A DNA stretch of 64,000 nt, from positions 3,517,001 to 3,581,000 of the forward strand of contig NZ_CP045302.1 in NCBI RefSeq assembly GCF_009363155.1. Direction: 5' to 3'. The position numbers and the translations under genes are program-made. This stretch comes from Azotobacter salinestris. GTDB taxonomy: Bacteria; Pseudomonadota; Gammaproteobacteria; Pseudomonadales; Pseudomonadaceae. The notes below the pieces were generated by a model that saw nothing but the letters and a program-made list of their open reading frames with translations, ran no database searches and was not told the DNA's origin. Every line of letters begins with the position of its first letter. Positions within the stretch are counted from its first letter, which is position 1. Shown here piece after piece: positions 36,604-50,869 of this stretch.

Positions 36604-38039
36604 ATGTGGGCTATTCCCATGCGTGCCTGGGCTACCACCAGCGTCGGCCTGCTGCTCGCCGCCCTGGCCGTCGATGCCTGGGCTGCCGTGGAAGTGCGTG
36701 GCGTGCGCCTGTGGCGGGCGCCGGACAATACCCGCCTGGTATTCGATCTGAGCGGCCAGGTGCAGCACAGCGTCTTCACCCTGACCGCGCCGCACCGGAT
36801 CGTCATTGACGTCAATGGCGCCCAGTTGCGTACCCAGCTGGACAAGCTCGCCCTGGGCAACACCCCGATCGCCGGCCTGCGTGCGGCGCAGCGGAGCCCG
36901 ACCGATCTGCGCCTGGTCCTCGATCTGTCCAAGTCGGTGGTGCCCAAGAGCTTCACCCTCGCCCCCAATCAGCAGTACGGCCATCGCCTGGTGCTCGACC
37001 TCTACGATCAGGAGCCGGCCGTGGCGCCCGACTTGCCGCCGACGCGCGTCGCCAGCACCCAGCCGGTGCCGGCTCCGGTGGTGACGCCGACCAAGCCGGC
37101 GGCCAAGGCGACCACGCCGTTGCCTCGGGGCAGGCGCGATATCGTGATCGCCATCGATGCCGGCCACGGCGGCGAAGATCCGGGTGCGATCGGCCCGCAG
37201 GGGGCGCAGGAAAAGCATGTCGTGCTGGCCATCGCCCGCGAACTGCAGCGCCAGATCAACGCCGAGAAGGGCTTTCGCGCCGAGCTGGTGCGTACCGGCG
37301 ACTACTTCATCCCACTGCGCAGGCGTACCGAGATCGCCCGCAAGAAGGGCGCCGACCTGTTCGTCTCCATCCATGCCGACGCCGCGCCGCGCTCGTCGGC
37401 CTTCGGCGCCTCGGTCTACGCCCTGTCCGATCGCGGCGCGACCTCGGAAACGGCTCGCTGGCTGGCCGACAGCGAGAACCGCTCGGATCTGATCGGCGGC
37501 GCCGGCAGCGTCAGCCTGGAGGACAAGGACCGCATGCTCGCCGGCGTGCTGCTCGACCTGTCGATGACCGCCTCGCTGTCTTCCAGCCTGAACGTCGGCC
37601 AGAAGGTGCTGAGCAACATGGGACGCATCACCCCGCTGCACAAGGAGCGAGTCGAGCAGGCCGGCTTCATGGTGCTGAAGTCGCCGGACATGCCGTCGAT
37701 CCTGGTGGAAACCGGATTCATCTCCAACCCCGGCGAGTCCGAAAAGCTGCAGACCCGCAGTCACCAGCAGGCGCTGGCGCGCTCCATCCACGGCGGGGTG
37801 CGCCACTTCTTCCAGCAGAACCCGCCGCCGGGCACCTACATCGCCTGGCTGCGCGATTCCGGGAAGATCGCCCGCGATCGGCAGGAGCACGTGGTCGCTT
37901 CCGGTGAAACCCTGGCGCTGATCGCCGAGCGCTATCAGGTTGGCCTGCCGGCGCTGCGTCAGGCCAACAGACTGAAGAGCGACGAGCTGAAGATCGGCCA
38001 GATCCTCGACATCCCGGCCGCCACCCTGGCGGGCCAGCC

Positions 38040-38043
<4 letters not shown>
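36604..38043 (+). CDS. amiB: N-acetylmuramoyl-L-alanine amidase (AmiB type)
   Basis: Periplasmic cell-wall amidase of 479 residues used in daughter cell separation. Signal peptide at residues 1-27 (ending DAWA), AMIN domain (about 28-130), Pro/Ala/Thr-rich linker (about 140-175), Amidase_3 domain with zinc ligands in [11 protein letters not shown] and SIHADAAP and the catalytic Glu in [12 protein letters not shown], then one C-terminal LysM ([18 protein letters not shown]). The gene overlaps mutL by 4 bases. An in-frame ATG at 36619 is an alternative start. Confidence 0.93.
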
Positions 38044-39953
<1,910 letters not shown>

Positions 39954-40045
39954 CCGGACGGCCCCTCCGTTGGGCGGGGCCGCTTGCAGCCTGCCGGCCG
40001 GCATCTGAAACTATGCCCCCTTCCGCGCCCGTGCCGAGTTCATCG

Positions 40046-41017
40046 ATGTCCCGCCTTCCTCCCGCCATCTTCCTCATGGGGCCGACTGCCTCCGGCAAGA
40101 CCGATCTGGCGCTGGAGCTGGCGCGGGCCTTGCCGTGCGAGCTGATCAGCGTCGACTCGGCGCTGATCTACCGGGGCATGGACATCGGCACGGCCAAGCC
40201 CTCGAAGGCGCTGCTGGCCGAGTTTCCCCATCGCCTCATCGACATCCGCGATCCGGCGCAGAGCTACTCCGCCGCCGAATTCCGCGACGACGCCCTGGTG
40301 GCCATGGCGCAGATCAGCGCCCGGGGACGCATACCCCTGCTGGTGGGCGGTACCATGCTGTACTACAAGGCCCTGCTCGAGGGGTTGGCGGACATGCCGG
40401 GCGCCGATCCGGCGCTGCGCGCGGAGCTGGAGGCGCGGGGAGCTGCGGAAGGCTGGCCGGCCCTGCATCGGGAGCTGGCGGCAGTCGATCCGGAGTCGGC
40501 GGCGCGCATCCATCCCAACGATCCCCAGCGTCTGGTGCGGGCTCTGGAGGTCTACCGGGTCAGCGGCTTGTCGATGACGGCCCACCGGTTGCGTCAGGCT
40601 GCGCAAAATCCTGTATCCGGCGACTCGGCTGGGGGGCATTTGCCTTATACTGTGGCGCATCTGGCAATAGCGCCGACGCAGCGACAGATTCTGCACGAGC
40701 GGATCGCCCAACGATTCCGCCTGATGCTGGAGCAGGGCTTCGTCGACGAGGTCGAATCCCTGCGGCAGCGCGGCGACCTGCACGAGAGCCTGCCCTCGAT
40801 GCGTGCGGTCGGCTATCGGCAGGTATGGGAATATCTCGATGGCCGACTGACGCGGGAACAGATGGTCGAGCGTGGCATCATCGCGACGCGCCAACTGGCC
40901 AAGCGGCAGTTCACCTGGTTGCGCAGCTGGACCGGCCTTCACTGGTTGGACAGTCTGGGGGACGACAATCTTCAACGCACCTTGAAATACCTCGAGGCGG
41001 CCGCCATATTGGCCTGA
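40046..41017 (+). CDS. miaA: tRNA dimethylallyltransferase
   Basis: Enzyme of 323 residues that puts a dimethylallyl group on A37 of tRNAs reading codons that start with U. P-loop [11 protein letters not shown], then [16 protein letters not shown] and [12 protein letters not shown] are diagnostic. The start [10 protein letters not shown] gives the usual length; an ATG at 40013 would add 11 residues. It lies between mutL and hfq, the typical order. Confidence 0.95.
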   Translation: MSRLPPAIFLMGPTASGKTDLALELARALPCELISVDSALIYRGMDIGTAKPSKALLAEFPHRLIDIRDPAQSYSAAEFRDDALVAMAQISARGRIPLLVGGTMLYYKALLEGLADMPGADPALRAELEARGAAEGWPALHRELAAVDPESAARIHPNDPQRLVRALEVYRVSGLSMTAHRLRQAAQNPVSGDSAGGHLPYTVAHLAIAPTQRQILHERIAQRFRLMLEQGFVDEVESLRQRGDLHESLPSMRAVGYRQVWEYLDGRLTREQMVERGIIATRQLAKRQFTWLRSWTGLHWLDSLGDDNLQRTLKYLEAAAILA

Positions 41018-41109
41018 ACTTCAGTCCTTGCTGCCGTTTTGGGTTTTCCATGGGGGCGGCCTGCCATTTTTCTTCGATTTCCAAACCATCCCTGAAAGGA
41101 GAGCTCCAC

Positions 41110-41364
41110 ATGTCAAAAGGGCATTCGCTACAAGACCCTTACCTTAATACCCTGCGCAAAGAGCGCGTTCCGGTTTCCATCTATCTGGTCAACGGCATCA
41201 AGCTGCAGGGCCAGATCGAATCCTTCGACCAGTTCGTGATTCTGCTGAAGAACACTGTCAGCCAGATGGTCTACAAGCACGCGATTTCCACTGTAGTGCC
41301 GAGCCGTCCCGTGCGCCTGCCCACCGCGAGCGAGGGCGAGCAGCCCGAACCCGGCAACGCCTGA
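41110..41364 (+). CDS. hfq: RNA chaperone Hfq
   Basis: Sm-like protein of 84 residues that forms a hexamer and pairs sRNAs with mRNAs. Sm1 motif [14 protein letters not shown] and Sm2 motif [10 protein letters not shown] are complete, as is the N-terminal [21 protein letters not shown] precedes the ATG. The C-terminal tail is short, as in Pseudomonas. hflX follows 12 bases downstream. Confidence 0.97.
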   Translation: MSKGHSLQDPYLNTLRKERVPVSIYLVNGIKLQGQIESFDQFVILLKNTVSQMVYKHAISTVVPSRPVRLPTASEGEQPEPGNA

Positions 41365-41376
41365 TGGGAGCCCGCC

Positions 41377-42678
41377 TTGTTCTTTGAGCGCCCTGGTGGT
41401 GGAGAGCGGGCCATTCTGGTTCATCTCGAGGGTCAGGATCCCGAGGCGCGCGAGGATCCGCAGGAGTTCCAGGAGCTTGCCCGCTCGGCTGGTGCCGACG
41501 TGGTGGCGTTCGTCGGTGTGACGCGCCACCAGCCGAGCGCCAAGTACCTGATCGGGACCGGCAAGGTCGGGGAACTGCACGATCTGGTCAAGGCCGAGCA
41601 GGCCGAGCTGGTCATCTTCAATCACGTCCTGACACCCAGCCAGGAGCGCAACCTGGAGCGCGCCTTCGAGTGCCGGGTGCTCGACCGCACCGGTCTGATT
41701 CTGGATATCTTCGCCCAGCGCGCACGTACCCACGAGGGCAAGCTGCAGGTCGAGCTGGCCCAGCTGGAGCACATGAGTACGCGCCTGGTTCGCGGCTGGA
41801 CCCACCTGGAGCGGCAGAAGGGCGGTATCGGTCTGCGCGGTCCCGGGGAGACCCAGTTGGAAACCGACCGGCGCCTGCTGCGGGTACGCATCCGGCAGAT
41901 CCGCCAGCGTCTGGAGAAGGTGCGCAGCCAGCGCGAGCAGGCGCGGCGCGGCCGCCGGCGCGCGGACATTCCCCTGGTTTCCCTGGTCGGCTATACCAAT
42001 GCCGGCAAGTCCACCTTGTTCAACGCCTTGACGGCTTCCGAGGTCTACGCGGCCAACCAGCTGTTCGCCACCCTCGATCCGACCCTGCGCCGTCTCGAGC
42101 TGGACGACCTGGGAGCGCTGGTGCTGGCCGATACGGTGGGGTTCATCCGCCATCTGCCGCACAAGCTGGTCGAGGCATTTCGCGCTACGCTGGAAGAGTC
42201 GAGCAATTCCGACCTGCTGCTGCACGTGATCGATGCCCATGAGCCCGAGCGCATGGCGCAGATCGAGCAGGTCATGGCCGTACTGGGGGAGATCGGCGCC
42301 GACAACCTGCCGATTCTTGAGATATACAACAAGCTGGATCTGGTCGAGGGCATGGAGCCGCAGATCCAGCGCGATGTCGACGGCAAGCCGCTGCGGGTCT
42401 GGGTGTCGGCCCGCGACGGGCGCGGCCTGGATCTGTTGCGCCAAGCCGTCGCCGAGCTGCTGGGGGATGATCTGTTCGTCGGAACCCTGCACCTGCCACA
42501 GGGGCTGGGGCGCCTTCGCGCGCAGTTCTTCGCGCTCGGTGCAGTGCGCGGCGAGACGCACGACGAGGAGGGGGGGAGCCTGCTGGCAGTACGTTTGCCA
42601 CGAATCGAACTCAATCGCCTGGTCAGCCGGGAGGGGCTGCGGCCGGACGAATTCATCGCGCAACATACTTTGCAATGA
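41377..42678 (+). CDS. hflX: GTPase HflX
   Basis: Ribosome-associated GTPase of 433 residues that splits stalled ribosomes, especially under heat stress. The glycine-rich N-terminal domain ends in GGIGLRGPGETQLETDRR, followed by a coiled-coil segment and the G domain: GYTNAGKSTLFNAL (G1), DTVGFIRHLP (G3) and YNKLDLV (G4). The start is TTG (41377), with GGGAG upstream, giving MFFERPGG as in Pseudomonas homologues. Confidence 0.94.
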   Translation: MFFERPGGGERAILVHLEGQDPEAREDPQEFQELARSAGADVVAFVGVTRHQPSAKYLIGTGKVGELHDLVKAEQAELVIFNHVLTPSQERNLERAFECRVLDRTGLILDIFAQRARTHEGKLQVELAQLEHMSTRLVRGWTHLERQKGGIGLRGPGETQLETDRRLLRVRIRQIRQRLEKVRSQREQARRGRRRADIPLVSLVGYTNAGKSTLFNALTASEVYAANQLFATLDPTLRRLELDDLGALVLADTVGFIRHLPHKLVEAFRATLEESSNSDLLLHVIDAHEPERMAQIEQVMAVLGEIGADNLPILEIYNKLDLVEGMEPQIQRDVDGKPLRVWVSARDGRGLDLLRQAVAELLGDDLFVGTLHLPQGLGRLRAQFFALGAVRGETHDEEGGSLLAVRLPRIELNRLVSREGLRPDEFIAQHTLQ

Positions 42679-42774
42679 AAGTGCAGCCGGCATTTTTGCC
42701 GCCGGAAGCGGGCAATTGGGTAGCATGGGGCGGCGTGCCGTGGGCGCGTCTGTGTTTTTCGGATGGAGAGCGCT

Positions 42775-43935
42775 ATGGCTTGGAATGAGCCGGGTGGCAA
42801 TTCTAACAATCAGGATCCCTGGGGGGGACGTCGCGGCGGTGACCGCAAGGGGCCGCCGGACCTCGACGAGGCGTTCCGCAAGTTGCAGGAAAGCCTGAAT
42901 GGCATGCTGGGAGGCAAGCGGCGCAGCGGTGACGGGGGCGCCGGCAAGGGCGGCGGTTTCGGCCTGTTCGGCATTGCCCTGGCAGTGCTGGCGGCTTTCT
43001 GGCTGTACAGCGCGATCTACGTGTTGGACGAGCAGGAGCAGGCGGTGGTGCTGCGCTTCGGCAAGTATCACGAAACCGTCGGGCCGGGCCTGAATTTCCA
43101 TTTCCCGCCGATCGATCGCAAGTTCGTGGAAAACGTCACCCGCGAGCGGGCCTACAGCAAGCAGGGGCAGATGCTCACCGAAGACGAGAACATCGTCGAG
43201 GTGCCGCTCACCGTGCAGTACAAGATCAGCAACCTGAAGGACTTCGTGCTGAACGTGGACCAGCCCGAGGTCAGCCTGCAGCACGCCACCGACAGCGCCC
43301 TGCGCCATGTGGTGGGCTCCACCGAAATGGACCAGGTCCTCACCGAAGGGCGCGAACTGCTGGCGAGCGAGGTGCGGGAGCGTTTGCAGCGCTTCCTCGA
43401 TACCTACCGGACCGGCATCGCCGTGACCCAGGTGAACGTGCAGAACGCCCAGGCGCCGCGTGAGGTTCAGGAGGCGTTCGACGACGTGATTCGGGCTCGC
43501 GAGGACGAGCAGCGCGAACGCAACCAGGCTGAAGCCTATGCCAATGGCGTGATTCCCGAGGCGCGCGGCCAGGCCCAGCGGATTCTCGAGGATGCCAACG
43601 GTTATCGCGAAGAGGTCGTGGCCCGCGCCCAGGGCGAGGCGCAGCGTTTCGGCAAGCTGGTGGCGGAGTACCGCAAGGCGCCGGAGGTGACTCGTCAGCG
43701 CCTGTACCTGGAAACCCTGCAGGAAGTCCTGAGCAACAGCAGCAAGGTCCTGATTGGCGCCGAGGGCGGGCAGAACAACCTGCTTTATCTGCCGCTCGAC
43801 AAGATGCTCGAGGGGCGTGCGGGCAATGCCTCGACTGGCTTGCCGGCGCCTGCGGCAGCGGGCGGCGCCGAAGTGGGCTCGCAGATCATCAATGATCTGC
43901 AGCAGCGAGACCTGCGTTCAAGGGAGAGGCGTTGA
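42775..43935 (+). CDS. hflK: FtsH protease activity modulator HflK
   Basis: Inner-membrane SPFH protein of 386 residues that forms a large cage with HflC around FtsH and limits its protease activity. A Gly/Asn-rich cytosolic N-terminus (NEPGGNSNNQDPWGG) precedes one membrane helix (about residues 62-83), followed by the SPFH/band 7 domain (EQEQAVVLRFGKYHETVGPG) and a long helical region. GGAG precedes the ATG at 42775; a start four codons upstream is less likely. It touches hflC. Confidence 0.95.
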   Translation: MAWNEPGGNSNNQDPWGGRRGGDRKGPPDLDEAFRKLQESLNGMLGGKRRSGDGGAGKGGGFGLFGIALAVLAAFWLYSAIYVLDEQEQAVVLRFGKYHETVGPGLNFHFPPIDRKFVENVTRERAYSKQGQMLTEDENIVEVPLTVQYKISNLKDFVLNVDQPEVSLQHATDSALRHVVGSTEMDQVLTEGRELLASEVRERLQRFLDTYRTGIAVTQVNVQNAQAPREVQEAFDDVIRAREDEQRERNQAEAYANGVIPEARGQAQRILEDANGYREEVVARAQGEAQRFGKLVAEYRKAPEVTRQRLYLETLQEVLSNSSKVLIGAEGGQNNLLYLPLDKMLEGRAGNASTGLPAPAAAGGAEVGSQIINDLQQRDLRSRERR

Positions 43936-44804
43936 TGAGCAACAAGTCCGTGGTCGCCCTGGTCGTCGGAGTGGTTCTGGCGGTGGTTATCTGGAACAGC
44001 TTCTACATTGTGGCGCAAACCGAAAAGGCTGTCCTGCTGCAGTTCGGTCGCATCGTCGAAGCCGATGTCCAGCCCGGGTTGCACATGAAGATTCCCTACG
44101 TCAACAAGGTGCGCAAGTTCGATGCCCGCCTGCTGACGCTGGATTCTCCGACCCAGCGCTTCCTCACCCTGGAGAAGAAGGCGGTGATGGTCGATGCCTA
44201 CGCCAAGTGGCGGGTGGCGGACGCCGAGCGCTTCTACACCGCTACCTCCGGTCTCAAGCAGGTTGCCGACGAGCGCCTGCTGCGGCGTCTTGAGTCGGGG
44301 CTGCGCGACCAGTTCGGCAAGCGCACCCTGCATGAGGTGGTCTCCGGCGAGCGCGATGCGCTGATGGCGGACATCACCCAGATGCTCGATCGCCTGGCGC
44401 GCAAGGAACTGGGGATCGAGGTGCTCGACGTGCGGGTCAAGGCCATCGATCTGCCGAAGGAGGTCAATCGCAGCGTGTTCGAGCGCATGAGCACCGAGCG
44501 CGAGCGCGAGGCTCGCGAGCATCGCGCCAAGGGCAAGGAACTGGCCGAGGGGATCCGTGCCGATGCCGACCGCCAGCGCCGGGTATTGCTGGCCGAGGCC
44601 TATCGCGAGGCGGAAGAGCTTCGGGGCGAGGGCGATGCACTGGCTGCTGCCATCTATGCCCAGGCCTACCAGCAGGATCAGGAGTTCTATGCCTTCCACC
44701 GCAGCCTGCAGGCCTATCGCGGCAGCTTTGCAGACAGGAGGGATGTGTTGGTCCTGGATCCGAAGAGCGAGTTCTTTCGCTATCTGGAGCAGGCCAAGCC
44801 ATGA
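43935..44804 (+). CDS. hflC: FtsH protease activity modulator HflC
   Basis: Partner of HflK, 289 residues, one N-terminal membrane helix (about residues 5-25) and an SPFH domain (TEKAVLLQFGRIVEADVQPG), then a charged helical region (ERMSTEREREAREHRAKG). The ATG shares its first base with the hflK stop codon, so the two are made together. The operon is closed by hairpins at 44813-44895. Confidence 0.95.
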   Translation: MSNKSVVALVVGVVLAVVIWNSFYIVAQTEKAVLLQFGRIVEADVQPGLHMKIPYVNKVRKFDARLLTLDSPTQRFLTLEKKAVMVDAYAKWRVADAERFYTATSGLKQVADERLLRRLESGLRDQFGKRTLHEVVSGERDALMADITQMLDRLARKELGIEVLDVRVKAIDLPKEVNRSVFERMSTEREREAREHRAKGKELAEGIRADADRQRRVLLAEAYREAEELRGEGDALAAAIYAQAYQQDQEFYAFHRSLQAYRGSFADRRDVLVLDPKSEFFRYLEQAKP

Positions 44805-44812
44805 TGGGGTAT

Positions 44813-44895
44813 CCGGCGGGGCACGCCCCGCCGGGATGCCGCGGAAGGAAAACATGGTATTATGATGGGCCAGCCGGGAAAAACCCGGCTTTTTT
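44813..44895 (+). terminator. hairpin and intrinsic terminator after hflC
   Basis: First a GC-rich stem CCGGCGGGGC/GCCCCGCCGG (44813-44834), then a classical intrinsic terminator AGCCGGG-AAAAA-CCCGGCT (44872-44890) followed by TTTTT. The second should separate hflKC from the DUF2065-hisZ-purA genes. Confidence 0.85.
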
Positions 44896-44910
44896 GCGTC
44901 TGTGGAAATC

Positions 44911-45096
44911 ATGTGGCAGGAATTCGCGATTGCCTTGTGTCTGATGCTGGTGCTCGAAGGCATCCTGCCATTCCTCAATCCGCGACGCTGGCGTAGGGCG
45001 GTCGTGCAGCTGGTGCAGTTGTCGGACCGTCGGCTGCGTCTCATGGGGTTGGCCAGCATGTTGCTGGGAACCGCCCTCCTTTATTTGCTTCACTAA
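44911..45096 (+). CDS. DUF2065 family small membrane protein (YjeT-like)
   Basis: Membrane protein of 61 residues with two hydrophobic segments (about 3-21 and 42-60) around a basic loop (NPRRWRRAV). DUF2065 members regularly sit between hflC and purA or hisZ. The function is unknown. The ATG at 44911 is preferred; a GTG three codons upstream is possible. It starts only about 20 bases after the terminator, so its promoter may be inside or just before the stem. Confidence 0.85.
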   Translation: MWQEFAIALCLMLVLEGILPFLNPRRWRRAVVQLVQLSDRRLRLMGLASMLLGTALLYLLH

Positions 45097-45130
45097 GGCT
45101 TGCCGCCCGGATCGAGAGAGGAAAGGCGTA

Positions 45131-47667
<2,537 letters not shown>

Positions 47668-47680
47668 GGCTGGGCGTTCC

Positions 47681-47702
47681 AAGGCCGCCTGCGGGCGGCC
47701 TT
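47681..47702 (+). terminator. hairpin after purA
   Basis: AAGGCCGCC (47681-47689) pairs perfectly with GGCGGCCTT (47694-47702) around TGCG, 14 bases after the purA stop. The T-tract is short (TTCC). Confidence 0.65.
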
Positions 47703-47755
47703 CCGCATGCGGGTGCGTCGCTGGTGCTGGAGGAGGGGGTAGTGGTATGGAAACG

Positions 47756-47783
47756 AAAAAACCGAGCCATTGGCTCGGTTTTT
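47756..47783. terminator. bidirectional terminator between purA and the tRNA-Leu genes
   Basis: AAAACCGAGCCA and TGGCTCGGTTTT form a perfect stem with A-runs before and T-runs after it, so it can end transcripts from both sides: purA from the left and the two tRNAs from the right. Confidence 0.85.
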
Positions 47784-47792
47784 CTTGAATAG

Positions 47793-47879
47793 TGGTGCCC
47801 AGGAGAAGACTCGAACTTCCACGGTGTTGCCACCGCTAGGACCTGAACCTAGTGCGTCTACCAATTCCGCCACCTGGGC
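47793..47879 (-). tRNA. tRNA-Leu (CAG), copy 2 of the tandem
   Basis: An 87-base tRNA including the encoded CCA. The acceptor stem GCCCAGG pairs with CCTGGGC, the anticodon loop TTCAGGT holds CAG between CTAGG and CCTAG, there is a long variable arm as in class II tRNAs, and the T arm has GTTCGAGTC. It is identical to the copy at 47988-48074, which lies upstream in the direction of transcription. Confidence 0.95.
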
Positions 47880-47987
47880 ACATGCGATGATCGAGCATCG
47901 CTTGTTGCAGTGTTTGTTGCTTTTGGCAATGCGGAGCCTGCTGTCCGCTCAAGAGATCGCTTCAGTGAAGCGTGCTCTCAATCAATA

Positions 47988-48074
47988 TGGTGCCCAGGAG
48001 AAGACTCGAACTTCCACGGTGTTGCCACCGCTAGGACCTGAACCTAGTGCGTCTACCAATTCCGCCACCTGGGC
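47988..48074 (-). tRNA. tRNA-Leu (CAG), copy 1 of the tandem
   Basis: Same 87-base sequence as the other copy, with CCA encoded. A clear promoter lies about 60 bases upstream (48136-48164). The two copies are separated by 108 bases and are probably cut from a single transcript. The same tandem lies between purA and rnr in P. aeruginosa, as I recall. Confidence 0.95.
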
Positions 48075-48135
48075 ACTGCATTTCGATGCTGTTACATCGA
48101 TTTCATGCTACAACGTCTCAGCGCTGTGGGCGCGA

Positions 48136-48164
48136 ACTATACGGAGCAGCCCATGGCTTGTAAA
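48136..48164 (-). promoter_or_regulatory. sigma-70 promoter of the tRNA-Leu tandem
   Basis: On the minus strand TTTACA (48164-48159), a 17-base spacer, and TATAGT (48141-48136). The bases just after the -10 are GC-rich (TCGCGCC), the discriminator type found at stringently controlled stable RNA promoters. Confidence 0.75.
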
Positions 48165-48283
48165 CCCTTGCGGTGAAAAAAATTATTGTCGCCGTAAAGC
48201 TGACCGACAGATGGGTTTCGCGCTTCAATAAGCAGATGGCAAACACATCGAATGGAAACCATGAACAAGGTGACAACGCACTG

Positions 48284-50869
48284 ATGGCCGATTGGCAAAG
48301 CCTCGATCCCGAGGCCGCCCGCGAGGCGGAAAAGTACGACAACCCCATTCCCAGTCGCGAGCTGATCCTGCAGCGCCTCGACGAGCGCGGCGCTCCTGCC
48401 AGTCGCGAGGAACTGGCCGAAGAGTTCGGCCTGCGCGAAGAGGAGCAGATCGAAGCCCTGCGCCGGCGTCTGCGCGCCATGGAGCGCGACGGCCAGTTGA
48501 TCCACACCCGTCGCGGCACCTATGCACCGGTGGACAAGCTCGATCTGGTGCTCGGTCGGGTCAGCGGCCACCGCGACGGCTTCGGCTTCCTGATTCCGGA
48601 TGACGGCAGCGACGACCTCTTTCTCAGCCCGATGCAGATGCGCCTGCTGTTCGACGGCGATCGTGCACTGGCGCGGGTAGCCGGCTTCGACCGGCGGGGG
48701 CGCCGCGAGGGCGCCATCGTCGAAGTGGTCTCGCGGGCCCACGAAACCATCGTCGGCCGCTACTACGAGGAGGGCGGCATCGGGTTCGTGCTTCCCGACA
48801 ACCCGAAGATCCAGCAAGAAGTGCTGGTCACCCCTGGACGCACGGCCAACGCCTCGGCCGGTCAGTTCGTCGAGATCCGCATCACCCACTGGCCGACCCT
48901 GCGTTTCCAGCCACAGGGCGACATCATCGAGGTGATCGGCAACTATATGGCGCCGGGCATCGAGATCGACATCGCCCTGCGCAGCTACGACATTCCCCAT
49001 GTCTGGCCGGAGGCCGTGCTCAAGGAGGCGCGCAAGCTCAAGCCCGAGGTGGAGGAGAAGGACAAGCTCAAGCGCATCGATCTGCGCCATCTGCCCTTCG
49101 TCACCATCGACGGCGAGGATGCCCGCGACTTCGACGACGCTGTCTACTGCGAGAAGAGCCTGCTGGCCCCGTTCGCCGGTGGCTACCGCCTGTACGTGGC
49201 GATCGCCGACGTGTCCCACTACGTCAGGGTCGGCTCGGCGCTGGACGAGGAAGGCAGCCGGCGCGGCAACTCGGTGTATTTCCCCGAGCGGGTGGTGCCA
49301 ATGTTGCCGGAGGAGCTCTCCAACGGGCTCTGCTCGCTCAACCCGCAGGTCGACCGGTTGGCCATGGTCTGCGAGATGACCATATCGCGCTCCGGCAAGA
49401 TGACCGATTACCAGTTCTACGAAGCGGTCATCCATTCCCATGCCCGACTGACCTACAACCGGGTCAGCACCATGCTGGAGCAGCCGAAGAGCCCCGAGGG
49501 CAAGCGGCTGCGCAGCATCTATGCGGGGGTGCTGCCACACCTCAAGCAGCTGCACTCACTCTATAAGGTGCTGGTGAAGGCGCGTCAGGTGCGCGGCGCC
49601 ATCGATTTCGAAACCCAGGAAACGCGCATCGTCTTCGGCTCCGGACGCAAGATCGCGGAGATCCTGCCGACCGAGCGCAACGATGCGCACAAGCTGATCG
49701 AGGAATGCATGCTATGCGCCAACGTGGCGACCGCCGCGTTCCTGCAGAAGCACGAGCTGCCGGGCCTCTACCGGGTGCACGACGGTCCGCCGGCGGAGCG
49801 TCTGGAGAAGCTCAAGGCCTTCCTGGGCGAGCTCGGCCTGAGCCTGCATCGCAGCAAGGACGGCCCGACGCCGAAGGACTATCAGATGCTGCTGGAGTCG
49901 ATCCAGGGGCGAGCGGATTTCCACCTGATCCAGACGGTGATGCTGCGTTCGCTGAGCCAGGCGGTGTACAGCGCCGACAACCGCGGCCACTTCGGCCTGA
50001 ACTACGAGGCCTATACTCATTTCACCTCGCCTATCCGCCGCTATCCCGACCTGTTGGTGCACCGCGCGATCCGCAGCGTGATCCGCTCCAAGCGCGAGAC
50101 GCCCCATGTTCGCCGTGCAGGGGCGTCGAGCATGCCCAGGGCGCGCATCTATCCCTATGACGAGGCGGCCCTGGAGCAGCTCGGCGAGTCCTGTTCGATG
50201 ACCGAGCGGCGGGCCGACGAGGCGACCCGCGACGTGGTCAACTGGCTGAAGTGCGAGTTCATGCAGGATCGCGTCGGCGAGCGTTTCGACGGGGTGATCA
50301 CGGCGGTGACCGGCTTCGGCATCTTCGTCGAGCTGAAGGACATCTATGTCGAGGGGCTGGTGCATGTCACCGCACTGCCGGCCGACTACTACCACTTCGA
50401 TCCGGTTCATCATCGCCTGTCCGGGGAGCGCAGCGGGCGTGGCTTCCGGCTCGGCGACAGCGTTGCCGTGCGGGTGATGCGGGTCGACCTGGACGAGCGG
50501 CGGATCGATTTCGAGCTGGTCGAGGGCGAGCGCGGGCAGCCGACCGGGCGTCGTCGGCGTGCCGAGCCGGAGGAGGGGGGCGAGGAGCGTGCCACCAAGG
50601 GGCGAGGCAAGGGCGCCAAGGGGGGCAAGACCAAGGAGTTGGCGCCGCTGGCTTCGGAGCTGCTGGCCCAGGCCGAGGCCATGCTCGGTAATACCGATGT
50701 GAAGAAGAGTCGGGCGACCAAGGAGGCATTGCTGGCCGAAGCCAAGACCGCCAAGCCGGAGCGCCGGAAGACGGCCAAGGGCTCCGCCGAGAAGGATGGG
50801 GGCGGCAGACAGCCCAAGTCGACTGACAAGGGCTCCTCCCGCAAGGGCCGGAGCAAGGCCCGAACATGA
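48284..50869 (+). CDS. rnr: ribonuclease R
   Basis: Exoribonuclease of 861 residues that degrades structured RNA 3' to 5'. Order: N-terminal HTH (about residues 17-80), two cold-shock domains, RNB catalytic domain with DDARDFDDA-type metal site (GEDARDFDDAVYC), the YTHFTSPIRRYPDLLVHR signature, an S1 domain (GERFDGVITAVTGFGIFV), and a C-terminal tail of about 110 residues rich in Lys, Gly and Arg. The start MADWQSLDPE matches P. aeruginosa; the open frame extends 37 codons upstream. Its last bases overlap rlmB (ATGA). Confidence 0.94.
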   Translation: MADWQSLDPEAAREAEKYDNPIPSRELILQRLDERGAPASREELAEEFGLREEEQIEALRRRLRAMERDGQLIHTRRGTYAPVDKLDLVLGRVSGHRDGFGFLIPDDGSDDLFLSPMQMRLLFDGDRALARVAGFDRRGRREGAIVEVVSRAHETIVGRYYEEGGIGFVLPDNPKIQQEVLVTPGRTANASAGQFVEIRITHWPTLRFQPQGDIIEVIGNYMAPGIEIDIALRSYDIPHVWPEAVLKEARKLKPEVEEKDKLKRIDLRHLPFVTIDGEDARDFDDAVYCEKSLLAPFAGGYRLYVAIADVSHYVRVGSALDEEGSRRGNSVYFPERVVPMLPEELSNGLCSLNPQVDRLAMVCEMTISRSGKMTDYQFYEAVIHSHARLTYNRVSTMLEQPKSPEGKRLRSIYAGVLPHLKQLHSLYKVLVKARQVRGAIDFETQETRIVFGSGRKIAEILPTERNDAHKLIEECMLCANVATAAFLQKHELPGLYRVHDGPPAERLEKLKAFLGELGLSLHRSKDGPTPKDYQMLLESIQGRADFHLIQTVMLRSLSQAVYSADNRGHFGLNYEAYTHFTSPIRRYPDLLVHRAIRSVIRSKRETPHVRRAGASSMPRARIYPYDEAALEQLGESCSMTERRADEATRDVVNWLKCEFMQDRVGERFDGVITAVTGFGIFVELKDIYVEGLVHVTALPADYYHFDPVHHRLSGERSGRGFRLGDSVAVRVMRVDLDERRIDFELVEGERGQPTGRRRRAEPEEGGEERATKGRGKGAKGGKTKELAPLASELLAQAEAMLGNTDVKKSRATKEALLAEAKTAKPERRKTAKGSAEKDGGGRQPKSTDKGSSRKGRSKART

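Noticed and set aside
47793-48074. Site-specific integration at the tRNA-Leu genes
   Set aside because: No integrase gene, no partial tRNA copy and no prophage genes are next to them; the 108-base spacer is ordinary.
48173-48283. N-terminal extension of rnr
   Set aside because: The frame is open upstream, but the extension (MANTSNGNHEQ...) is not part of the known Pseudomonas protein, which starts MADWQSLDPE.
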